From positions 1-7,204 of the forward strand of contig DAHXNT010000028.1 of assembly GCA_027365215.1 (NCBI GenBank): a DNA stretch of 7,204 bases, in the 5' to 3' direction. The DNA is from Microcaldota archaeon (lineage in GTDB: Archaea; Micrarchaeota; Micrarchaeia; Micrarchaeales; Micrarchaeaceae). The first letter of the stretch is position 1. The number at the start of each line of letters is the position of its first letter. Shown piece after piece: positions 1 to 5,526 of the stretch. A program made the position numbers and the translations under genes. The notes under the pieces are model-generated. The model saw nothing but the letters and a program-made list of their open reading frames with translations, did not search any database and was not told the DNA's origin.

Positions 1-596
1 ACAAGGAGTTCGCGTTTATAGGGGGAAGCAGGCTCGAAAGAGCTGACAAGGATTCTATGACGCCAACGATTCGCTTCGGCAACAGGTTCCTGGCGGGCTG
101 GTTCAACTTTCTCTACAGGAGCAGGATGGGCGACGTGATGAACGGGATATTCGCCATGAAGAGGGAGGCTTTCGACACGATAAGGTACCTCGACGCGTAC
201 AGGGCTGGCACCCCCTTCTTCGAGATAGAGCTCGTGAGGAGAGGCTTTAAAATAAGGAGCATACCTATAAGCTACAGGCCGCGCAGCGGCTCAAAGTCCA
301 AGATAAGCAAGGTAAAGCCTTTCTACGGTGTTACCATAGCATACCATTCCGTCAGATACGCAAGAGATTACAGCCCGCTGCTATTATTCGGCAGCATAGG
401 CATAGTGCTCATAATAATAGGGCTTGTGCTCGGCTCCCTTGTTTTCGCGAGCTACCTCCAGACCGGCACGCTGAATGAGATAGGCAGGGCCCTCATAGCA
501 TTCATGCTCATAACTGTCGGATTCCTTTCTGTGATATCTGGGCTAATACTCGACCTGCTTCTCGAGATAGAGAAGAGCATAGTAAGGAAGAGATAG
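1..596 (+). CDS. Polyprenyl-phosphate (dolichyl-phosphate-type) glycosyltransferase, family 2, C-terminal part
   Basis: The gene is cut by the left window edge. The reading frame is open from base 3 and there is no reason to start it at the internal ATG at 57. The visible part begins with a GGSRLERADKDSM stretch, typical of the region following the GT2 catalytic core in DPM1/GtrB-like enzymes. It continues with the family's FFEIELVRRGFKIRSIPISY segment and an R-x-G-S-K-S-K region. Counting from the ATG at 57, two hydrophobic spans follow at about residues 108-132 and 142-168, then a basic tail ending RKR. This matches GT2 enzymes with a C-terminal two-helix membrane hairpin. They transfer a sugar from a nucleotide donor to a polyprenyl phosphate at the cytoplasmic face of the membrane, for protein or lipid glycosylation. 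The nucleotide-binding and DxD part lies outside the window, so the sugar cannot be predicted. The family call is firm and the exact substrate is open. Confidence 0.85.
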   Translation, partial: KEFAFIGGSRLERADKDSMTPTIRFGNRFLAGWFNFLYRSRMGDVMNGIFAMKREAFDTIRYLDAYRAGTPFFEIELVRRGFKIRSIPISYRPRSGSKSKISKVKPFYGVTIAYHSVRYARDYSPLLLFGSIGIVLIIIGLVLGSLVFASYLQTGTLNEIGRALIAFMLITVGFLSVISGLILDLLLEIEKSIVRKR

Positions 597-691
597 GGGC
601 AAATCGTTTACGGCATTTCTGCTGCCAGCTCTAAACCCTCTTATTAGTTTGCGCGAACTCTTACTGTAGTTTTCATATAGGTGAACATAGG

Positions 692-1315
692 ATGGAACTC
701 GAACACGGGAGGTTCGGCAAAATGCCGGCCAGGGACGCGATAGACGCGACTGCAGAGGCACTGAAGGGGCGGGGCTTCGACGTAGTGCTTGCAAAGGATA
801 GGAAAGAGGCGCTTGAAAAGGTAAAGGAGATAGTACCGGAGGGCTCATCGGTCATTACTGGCTCTTCCACAAGCCTGCGCGAGATAGGCTTCAACGAGCT
901 TCTCGACTCGGGAAGGTGGAAGAACCTGCACAAGCCCATCCTCGAGGAGCAGGACCATGCCAAGCGCATGCAGATGAGGAAGAGGGCCAACATAGAGGCA
1001 GATTTCTTCATAGCCAGCGTCAATGCGGTAACGAAGGACGGCGCGCTGGTTTCCTGCGACGCCAGCGGCTCCCGCGTATCGGCCTATCCGTACGATGCCA
1101 ACCGCTTGGTTTTCATAGTCGGAGCGCAGAAGATAGTGGACAACATTGATGAGGCAATGGAAAGGGTGAGGAAGTACGCTTTCCCGTTGGAGGATCAGAG
1201 GGCGAAAGAGGCATACGGCATGGGCAGCCTGCTGGCGAAATGGGTCATACTGGAAAGGGAGCCCATACCGCACAGGATAACTATAGTGCTGGTGAGCGAG
1301 AAGCTGGGCTTCTGA
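692..1315 (+). CDS. LUD-domain protein (LutC/YkgG-like, DUF162)
   Basis: This 207-residue protein has the LUD-domain signatures in order. SSTSLREIG at about residues 58-66 is the phosphate-binding-like turn. ADFFIASVNAVT follows at 103-114, then a D-A-S-G-S-R-V segment at 123-129 and VGAQKIVDNIDEAMERVR at 143-160, with the family's proline (FPLEDQR) just after. In bacteria LutC works with the iron-sulfur proteins LutA and LutB in lactate oxidation. No CxxC clusters are present here and no lutA/lutB gene is next to it, so a role in lactate use should not be assumed. The ATG at 692 is preceded by GGTGA (680-684), a good archaeal ribosome binding site. A weak TATA-like CTTATTAG at 640-647 would give a leader of roughly 20-25 nt. 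The gene is 95 nt from the glycosyltransferase, so an operon with it is uncertain. Family assignment is strong and function unknown. Confidence 0.85.
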   Translation: MELEHGRFGKMPARDAIDATAEALKGRGFDVVLAKDRKEALEKVKEIVPEGSSVITGSSTSLREIGFNELLDSGRWKNLHKPILEEQDHAKRMQMRKRANIEADFFIASVNAVTKDGALVSCDASGSRVSAYPYDANRLVFIVGAQKIVDNIDEAMERVRKYAFPLEDQRAKEAYGMGSLLAKWVILEREPIPHRITIVLVSEKLGF

Positions 1316-1345
1316 CAGCGGAGAGCGGACCGCAGGCTCACTGCC

Positions 1346-1356
1346 TTTTTATACTT
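1346..1356 (+). promoter_or_regulatory. TATA box of the ureohydrolase gene
   Basis: TTTTTATACTT lies in the 65-nt gap after the LUD gene. Its centre is about 29 nt before the ATG at 1381, so the predicted transcription start falls at or within a few bases of the start codon. No ribosome binding site precedes that ATG, which agrees with a leaderless transcript. The T-run at 1346-1350 could also help end the upstream LUD transcript, since archaeal terminators are often plain T-tracts. That second role is inference. Confidence 0.6.
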
Positions 1357-1380
1357 TGTTTGGGAAATAGTAGCGATACG

Positions 1381-2259
1381 ATGAGGCTTCTGCATTCATT
1401 ACCGCCCTACAATCTTTTCGGTCTCGAGGAGCAGGACTACGGCTCGGCGAAGGTAGCCGTGCTGCCTGTGCCGTACGACTCAACCGCTTCTTACAGGGCA
1501 GGTTCAAGGGAGGGCCCGCACGCGATCATACAGGCGAGCAGGAACCTTGAGCTTTACAGCGCGGAGCTTGGCAGGGACATAAGCAAGATTGGTATATATA
1601 CCATGGAGGAACTGGAGCCCGATGTCAACTCTGCTGAGGGCATGGCAAAAAGGATAGAGAAGGAAGTAGGCATAATTCTTGGCGACTCGAAGATGCCGTT
1701 CCTTCTCGGAGGGGACCACAGCATATCGATAGGCGCCATCAGGGCGGTCGCGGATGCGGAGAAGGACTTCAGCGTGCTTCACTTCGATGCGCATTCCGAC
1801 TCAAGGAACGAGTATATGGGAAGCAGGTATTCACATGCGTGCGTTACCGCGCGTGCAAGGGAGTTGGCGAAGAACTGCTTCAGCGTCGGTGTCAGAAGCC
1901 TTGACGAGGACAGCGCGAGGGCGTACAGGAAGGAGATGCTTTACATGAGCGACGTCAGGGAACTCGGAGCCGAGAAGGCTGCCAAAGCGATAATCAGGAA
2001 CACCGCCGGGAGCATATACCTAACGATAGACCTCGATGTTCTCGACCCGGGCATAATGCCGAGCGTGGGCACTCCGGAGCCTGACGGCATGGACTTCGGC
2101 ACCATCACAGGAATACTGAAGACAGTACTGGAGAAGAAAAAGCTTCTCGGGCTTGACATGACTGAGCTGTGCCCGATTCCGGGAATGGTGGCGCCGGATT
2201 ATACCGCGGCGAAGCTGGCATACCTTATCCTCGGATACGCATTCGCGAAAAAGGAATAG
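1381..2259 (+). CDS. speB: Agmatinase/arginase-family ureohydrolase
   Basis: This 292-residue cytosolic enzyme carries all the dinuclear-manganese ligand motifs of the ureohydrolase family: GGDHS at 110-114 (His113), DAHSD at 136-140 (Asp136, His138, Asp140), SH at 151-152, and D-L-D-V-L-D-P at 217-223 (Asp217, Asp219). GTPEPDG at 230-236 follows, with Glu233. Length and motif spacing fit archaeal agmatinases, which release urea from agmatine or N1-aminopropylagmatine during putrescine/spermidine synthesis. Guanidinobutyrase or another ureohydrolase is possible, because substrate residues cannot be read with confidence. The frame is open upstream to an ATG at 1240, but that start would overlap the LUD gene by 76 nt and add a non-homologous N-terminus. 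The ATG at 1381 sits where a TATA box at 1348-1355 would start transcription, giving a leaderless mRNA. No arginine decarboxylase or aminopropyltransferase gene is visible nearby. The gene ends 11 nt from the convergent prenyltransferase. Confidence 0.88.
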   Translation: MRLLHSLPPYNLFGLEEQDYGSAKVAVLPVPYDSTASYRAGSREGPHAIIQASRNLELYSAELGRDISKIGIYTMEELEPDVNSAEGMAKRIEKEVGIILGDSKMPFLLGGDHSISIGAIRAVADAEKDFSVLHFDAHSDSRNEYMGSRYSHACVTARARELAKNCFSVGVRSLDEDSARAYRKEMLYMSDVRELGAEKAAKAIIRNTAGSIYLTIDLDVLDPGIMPSVGTPEPDGMDFGTITGILKTVLEKKKLLGLDMTELCPIPGMVAPDYTAAKLAYLILGYAFAKKE

Positions 2260-2270
2260 AGGAGCACGGT

Positions 2271-3338
2271 TCACTTGCTCCTGCTAGCCACATGCCCTAT
2301 CGAATTTATTGCCAGATCTTTCAATGGGGATGATGGCATGTCCGTATGACTCTTCTTGAATGCGTCGATTGCCTGATGGGTAAACCTCTCCGACTCTGCC
2401 TGCGCATACTTGATGGATCCGAGCTCGTTGAACGTATCAATGACCCACTTGACATCTTCCTCCCTCTTCTGCGCCCTGGGCAGCTCGTAGATCTTCTTCA
2501 TGCGCTCGAGCACTGTGGGTGAAGCGTTCTGGACAGCGTGCCATAATATTATTGTCTTTGCCCCTTCGCGGACGTCGTTGCCTATCGTCTTGCCCAGCGT
2601 GTCAACAGTGGATGTGCAGTCCAGTATGTCATCCTTGATCTGGAAGGCAGTGCCCACAGGTATGCCGTATTCCAGCATCTTCCCTAGCTCCTCGTTCGAC
2701 GCACCGCCTATTATTGCTCCGCACTGCATGGGGCCCGCAACGGTGTAGTAGCCCGACTTGGCATATATCGACTTGTAGTATTCTTCGAGTGTGAATTTCG
2801 TTATGTCAGGCTCCCGGGCCAGGCTAATATCATAATACTGCCCCACGTGGGTGGTGAGCATTATGTCGTACAGGCGCTCGAAGTATGCCTTCCCGCGCGT
2901 CCCGCCCAATAGGTTCATGGCATCGTAGGCCATGCGGTACAATATTGTGTGGAGGGTGTCACTGGCGAGTACCGCATAAACAGGATTGTACATCACATGC
3001 GCAGCAGGCCCGTTTCTCCTGACTTCATTGCTGTCCATCCAGTCGTCCTGCATGAGGAAGTAATCCTCGGACATCTGCTGTATCGCTGCGGGAAGTATTG
3101 CGTCTGCCATCTTACCGCCGTACAGCGCGGCCCAAAGAAGTAGGTAGCCAGGCCTGCGGTACTGGCCGCGCCTATCTACGTAGAGACGCATTATCTCGTT
3201 AAACTTTTCCGGATCGCCCTTGGGCAGATACTCGCACTCCTTCTGGTATACCTCGTCCTTGTACAATCCTACGAACTCCTTAAAGTCCTTGGCTTGTACC
3301 GCTACCCTAGAGTTTTCGTCGCCTGATTCGTTTGCCAT
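2271..3338 (-). CDS. Trans-prenyltransferase, farnesyl-diphosphate-synthase-like
   Basis: This 355-residue soluble polyprenyl synthase condenses isopentenyl diphosphate with an allylic diphosphate. The first Asp-rich motif is D98-D-W-M-D102, followed by RR at 107-108. The second is D236-D-I-L-D240, followed by LGKTIGND (248-255). Positions -5 and -4 before the first motif are Tyr93 and Phe94, an aromatic pair that limits products to about C15 in eukaryotic-type farnesyl diphosphate synthases. The D-D-I-L-D-C context also resembles that group. One oddity is the isopentenyl-diphosphate site. The usual G-G-K-R-x-R-P reads R-G-Q-Y-R-R-P (57-63), keeping the distal Arg but replacing the Lys with Gln. 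The ATG at 3338 has a near-perfect AAGGTGAT site 6 nt upstream and a TATA box at 3384-3392, so it is transcribed on its own rather than by read-through only. The fold is certain. The C15 product is inferred from the pocket, and a C20 product is the main alternative. Confidence 0.88.
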   Translation of the reverse strand: MANESGDENSRVAVQAKDFKEFVGLYKDEVYQKECEYLPKGDPEKFNEIMRLYVDRRGQYRRPGYLLLWAALYGGKMADAILPAAIQQMSEDYFLMQDDWMDSNEVRRNGPAAHVMYNPVYAVLASDTLHTILYRMAYDAMNLLGGTRGKAYFERLYDIMLTTHVGQYYDISLAREPDITKFTLEEYYKSIYAKSGYYTVAGPMQCGAIIGGASNEELGKMLEYGIPVGTAFQIKDDILDCTSTVDTLGKTIGNDVREGAKTIILWHAVQNASPTVLERMKKIYELPRAQKREEDVKWVIDTFNELGSIKYAQAESERFTHQAIDAFKKSHTDMPSSPLKDLAINSIGHVASRSK

Positions 3339-3344
3339 TATAAT

Positions 3345-3352
3345 ATCACCTT
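3345..3352 (-). promoter_or_regulatory. Ribosome binding site of the FPP-synthase-like gene
   Basis: On the minus strand this reads AAGGTGAT, matching the archaeal 16S 3' end (complement of AUCACCUU) over its whole length. It lies 6 nt before the ATG at 3338 and fixes that start. Confidence 0.85.
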
Positions 3353-3383
3353 AGATTGACAGCCATTAAAAAGAAAAACGCAC

Positions 3384-3392
3384 ATTTATACC
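3384..3392 (-). promoter_or_regulatory. TATA box upstream of the FPP-synthase-like gene
   Basis: The minus strand reads GGTATAAAT. A start about 26-27 nt downstream (near 3361) would give a leader of roughly 23 nt that contains the ribosome binding site. This makes the gene a transcription unit separate from the prenyltransferase gene upstream at 3487-4647. Confidence 0.6.
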
Positions 3393-3486
3393 TTCCGTCC
3401 GGCATCGTCAAACGCAGATTAGGGGCGAGCGCCCAGGAGGCTGCAGCAAGATATCACTTAACATGAGATATCCGTTACAGTCAGGC

Positions 3487-4647
3487 TCACACGCCTCGCG
3501 TCGTCATGAAGCCGAATATGTACCTGAGCTTCTTCTTAGCTTCAGACTCAGGTATTACTTCCTCGAGTATTCTCAGGGCATCGTCCAGGTGCTCCTTCTC
3601 GAGCTGCGCGGCGTGCTCTAACGCCCCTGAACTTCTTATTATTTCTATGGCCCTGTTTATTTTCTTCCTTGAGGCTGTGTGCTCTTTCAATATGCCTGCC
3701 AGCTCTTCCGCTTCGGCCTTCGAGGAATGCTGCATGGCATATGCAACGAGCACTGTTATCTTGCCCTCGGTTATGTCCTCCCCGCTGCCGCCCTTGTTCT
3801 TCGCAACGCCGCTATCTCCGGCTATGTTCAGTACGTCGTCCCTTATCTGGAAGGCGATGCCGATATTGTCGGCCAGGATCCCTATACGCTCAAGCGCGTG
3901 GTCGTCGGCGCCGCCTATCGCAGCACCGATCTTCATCGCTATGCCTAGCAGGGCCCCAGTCTTGTTGGCAAGGCACTGCATTATCTGCTCCTCGTTTATC
4001 GCATTTATGTCAATCTCCTGATTGTGCCACGATATGTCTATAGCCTGGCCCACGCCGAGGCGGGTCATGTCCCGTATTATGTACTTGGCCATTCTGTACT
4101 TGGCGCCCTCGTCTATCTTCCTGCTATCGAATATTGCATTGAGCGGCAGGAAGAACATGGTAGATCCCAGGTTTATGCTCTTCGGTATGCCGTATATCTT
4201 GTGCACCGTGTCGTTTCCTCTCCTCTTATCACTGTTGTCTTCTATGTCGTCGTGTATTAGCGTACCGGTGTGTATGACCTCCGGCACGACCGAGAACTCA
4301 AGGAACTTGTTCGAATCCACGCCGAACGCCTCCATCACCAGAATCGATGATAAGGGCCTGAGCCTCTTTCCTCCCAGATTCAGTATGTATGTGGCCGGCT
4401 CTCTTACTCCCTTCTCTATCCCCCTTTCATCATAGGTGTATCCAGGGCCCAGGTACGGGCTCCTAAGGTACTTTGGTGATGTGAACCTGTCAAGGCTCGC
4501 CGAAAGCATTAAGTTTACCTTCCCGACGGTCTCGGCCATCCACTCCTTCATAGCCTGTTTATCGGCCTCTTCAGTCTGCGTTTCGGCAGCGCTCTTCTGC
4601 TGCGTGCTGGACTGAGCCCTTTTGGCATTCTTGCTGGAATATGACAT
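3487..4647 (-). CDS. Trans-prenyltransferase, GGPP-synthase-like (C20 or longer)
   Basis: This 386-residue polyprenyl synthase has a canonical GGKRLRP isopentenyl-diphosphate motif at 92-98. The first Asp-rich motif is D133-D-I-E-D137, with KRRG at 141-144. The second is D270-D-V-L-N274, in which the last Asp is Asn, a variation tolerated in GGPP-synthase groups. A final EDITEGKITVL (290-300) replaces the usual G-K-x-T segment. Residues -5 and -4 before the first motif are Gly129 and Thr130. With no aromatic floor, products of C20 or longer are expected. GGPP is the alkyl donor for archaeal ether lipids. The first ~35 residues are a hydrophilic Ser/Gln/Thr/Glu/Lys-rich tail with no homology that I recognise. 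No clear ribosome binding site precedes the ATG at 4647, but a TATA box at 4675-4685 predicts initiation within about 6 nt of it, so the mRNA is probably leaderless. GGPP synthase is the best call, and a longer-chain synthase cannot be excluded. Confidence 0.88.
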   Translation of the reverse strand: MSYSSKNAKRAQSSTQQKSAAETQTEEADKQAMKEWMAETVGKVNLMLSASLDRFTSPKYLRSPYLGPGYTYDERGIEKGVREPATYILNLGGKRLRPLSSILVMEAFGVDSNKFLEFSVVPEVIHTGTLIHDDIEDNSDKRRGNDTVHKIYGIPKSINLGSTMFFLPLNAIFDSRKIDEGAKYRMAKYIIRDMTRLGVGQAIDISWHNQEIDINAINEEQIMQCLANKTGALLGIAMKIGAAIGGADDHALERIGILADNIGIAFQIRDDVLNIAGDSGVAKNKGGSGEDITEGKITVLVAYAMQHSSKAEAEELAGILKEHTASRKKINRAIEIIRSSGALEHAAQLEKEHLDDALRILEEVIPESEAKKKLRYIFGFMTTRGV

Positions 4648-4674
4648 AGTATCTGATAGAAAAGGGCAAGGTGC

Positions 4675-4685
4675 ATTATTTATAT
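4675..4685 (-). promoter_or_regulatory. TATA box of the GGPP-synthase-like gene
   Basis: The minus strand reads CATATAAATAA. Transcription about 27 nt downstream would begin near 4653, only ~6 nt before the ATG at 4647. A second AT-rich element (minus-strand AATAAATATCT, 4736-4746) lies further upstream and could be an additional promoter with a longer leader. Confidence 0.55.
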
Positions 4686-4750
4686 GTTGCTTTTTGGCGT
4701 CCTTAAAAATACGTCAATCTTCGATGTTATGGGAAAGATATTTATTCATG

Positions 4751-4763
4751 CGCCTTTCAGGCG
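4751..4763 (-). other. Short hairpin downstream of tRNA-Val
   Basis: CGCCT-GAA-AGGCG on the minus strand can form a 5-bp stem with a 3-nt loop, 22 nt past the tRNA 3' end. It may affect tRNA 3' processing or transcription ending. No T-run follows directly (the nearest is five T at 4705-4709), so it is not called a terminator. It could be chance. Confidence 0.3.
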
Positions 4764-4785
4764 AGCGAGAATCAGCATGCGCATG

Positions 4786-4857
4786 TGGGTCCGAGGAGAA
4801 TTGAACTCCTGATCTTCACCTTGTGAAGGTGACGTCGTACCACTGGACCACGGACCC
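4786..4857 (-). tRNA. tRNA-Val, anticodon CAC
   Basis: The minus strand folds as a full cloverleaf. The acceptor is GGGTCCG/CGGACCC and the D-arm is GTC...GAC with GTGGTA in the loop. The anticodon stem is TCACC/GGTGA around loop TTCACAA, so the anticodon is CAC at 4823-4825, reading GUG. The variable loop is AGATC and the T-arm is AGGAG/CTCCT with loop TTCAATT. The discriminator base is A (4786). CCA is not encoded; the next bases read CATGC, so the tRNA needs CCA addition. There is no intron at the usual site after position 37. A TATA-like TAATTTATAGG lies about 28-38 nt upstream. A perfect 10-bp palindrome (CATGCGCATG, 4776-4785) abuts the 3' end. I saw no duplicated tRNA end that would mark an integration site. 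Confidence 0.96.
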
Positions 4858-4884
4858 GTCCGTGAATAGGTTAATATTCGAAAG

Positions 4885-4895
4885 CCTATAAATTA
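4885..4895 (-). promoter_or_regulatory. TATA box of tRNA-Val
   Basis: The minus strand reads TAATTTATAGG, centred about 32 nt before the tRNA 5' end, which predicts a start only a few bases upstream of the mature tRNA. The same bases on the plus strand (CCTATAAATTA) also look like a TATA box, so the element may serve the divergent adenosyltransferase gene, although a closer candidate exists at 4926-4935. Confidence 0.55.
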
Positions 4896-4925
4896 CTACC
4901 TTTCTTTCCATCAGGTTAGTGGCAG

Positions 4926-4935
4926 ATTAATAAAG
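4926..4935 (+). promoter_or_regulatory. Probable TATA box of the cobalamin adenosyltransferase gene
   Basis: ATTAATAAAG is centred at about 4930. Transcription ~27 nt downstream (about 4957) gives a leader of roughly 14 nt that still contains the GGTGG at 4962-4966. This geometry places the in-frame ATG at 4941 upstream of the transcript, favouring the ATG at 4971. Confidence 0.45.
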
Positions 4936-4961
4936 TATCTATGCGCTTTAAAATATATTCT

Positions 4962-4966
4962 GGTGG
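4962..4966 (+). promoter_or_regulatory. Ribosome binding site deciding the adenosyltransferase start
   Basis: GGTGG lies 4 nt before the ATG at 4971. Nothing similar precedes the alternative in-frame ATG at 4941, whose upstream bases (TAATAAAGTATCT) are AT-rich. Confidence 0.6.
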
Positions 4967-4970
4967 GTGC

Positions 4971-5519
4971 ATGACGATATTCTATACGGGAAAGGGCGAT
5001 AACGGGAAGACCGGGACTTTGAGCGGCAAGAGGGTGGAAAAGAGCAGCGCGGTCATGGACGCGATAGGCGACATCGACGAGCTGAACAGCTCTGTCGGCA
5101 TCGCCGTCTCCTCGTGCCGCCACAAGAGGCTCGTGGAGATGCTGAAGGACATACAGAATGACCTATTCATAATATCGGCGCAGATCGCCTCTTTCGGCAG
5201 CCAGAGCGGCATAAAGGGGCTCGGTTCCATCGATGACAAGAGCGTCAAGAAGCTTGAGGATTACATGGATGAGATAGGAAAGGAGGTGCCAGAGCTGAAG
5301 GAGTTCGTGATGCCTGGAGGCGCGGAGCCCGCCGCTTACCTTCACTATGCCAGGGCCATAGCGCGCAGGGCCGAAAGGTCGGTCATTAGGGTTTCCGACG
5401 AGGCAAACGTAAGCGATAGCGTAAGGAGTTACATGAACAGGCTGTCCTCATTCCTTTTCGTCGCAGCGCTTTACGCGAACGCGAAGGAGAGGCGCGGCGA
5501 AGAGCACCCGTGGTACTGA
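4971..5519 (+). CDS. ATP:cob(I)alamin adenosyltransferase, PduO/MMAB type
   Basis: This 182-residue enzyme transfers the adenosyl group of ATP to cob(I)alamin to make adenosylcobalamin. The PduO signatures are all present. YTGKGDNGKTG (5-15) is the N-terminal ATP-binding loop and GDIDELNS follows at 33-40. FVMPGG lies at 112-117 and RAIARRAERS at 128-137, with the active-site Arg cluster and Glu. YMNRLSSFLF is at 154-163 and the protein ends in an aromatic HPWY tail. These enzymes are usually soluble trimers. An in-frame ATG at 4941 would add 10 residues (MRFKIYSGGC), but family members start right at the M-x-I-x-Y-T segment, and the ribosome binding site favours 4971. No other cobalamin gene is visible. 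In small archaeal genomes the usual client is an adenosylcobalamin-dependent class II ribonucleotide reductase or a mutase. The gene ends 7 nt from the convergent scpB. Confidence 0.92.
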   Translation: MTIFYTGKGDNGKTGTLSGKRVEKSSAVMDAIGDIDELNSSVGIAVSSCRHKRLVEMLKDIQNDLFIISAQIASFGSQSGIKGLGSIDDKSVKKLEDYMDEIGKEVPELKEFVMPGGAEPAAYLHYARAIARRAERSVIRVSDEANVSDSVRSYMNRLSSFLFVAALYANAKERRGEEHPWY

Positions 5520-5526
5520 GCAGCAG

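Noticed and set aside
845..1273. 142-codon minus-strand frame opposite the LUD gene
   Set aside because: It has no family motif and lies wholly within the well-supported LUD gene.
3422..3472. Possible hairpins between the two prenyltransferase genes (GGGC/GCCC at 3423-3434 and GATATC at 3450-3455 and 3467-3472)
   Set aside because: The stems are only 4-6 bp and no T-tract follows in the direction of transcription, so they are not called as a terminator or regulator.
3506..4021. 171-codon open frame on the plus strand opposite the GGPP-synthase-like gene
   Set aside because: It is a Ser/Ala/Ile-rich antisense shadow of a gene with all its catalytic motifs, and has no recognisable domain.
4622..4804. 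60-codon plus-strand frame running into the tRNA gene
   Set aside because: It crosses the promoter of the GGPP-synthase-like gene and part of tRNA-Val, and has no coding signature.
4941..4970. Upstream ATG as start of the adenosyltransferase
   Set aside because: The added residues are outside the family's usual N-terminus, and the GGTGG site favours 4971.
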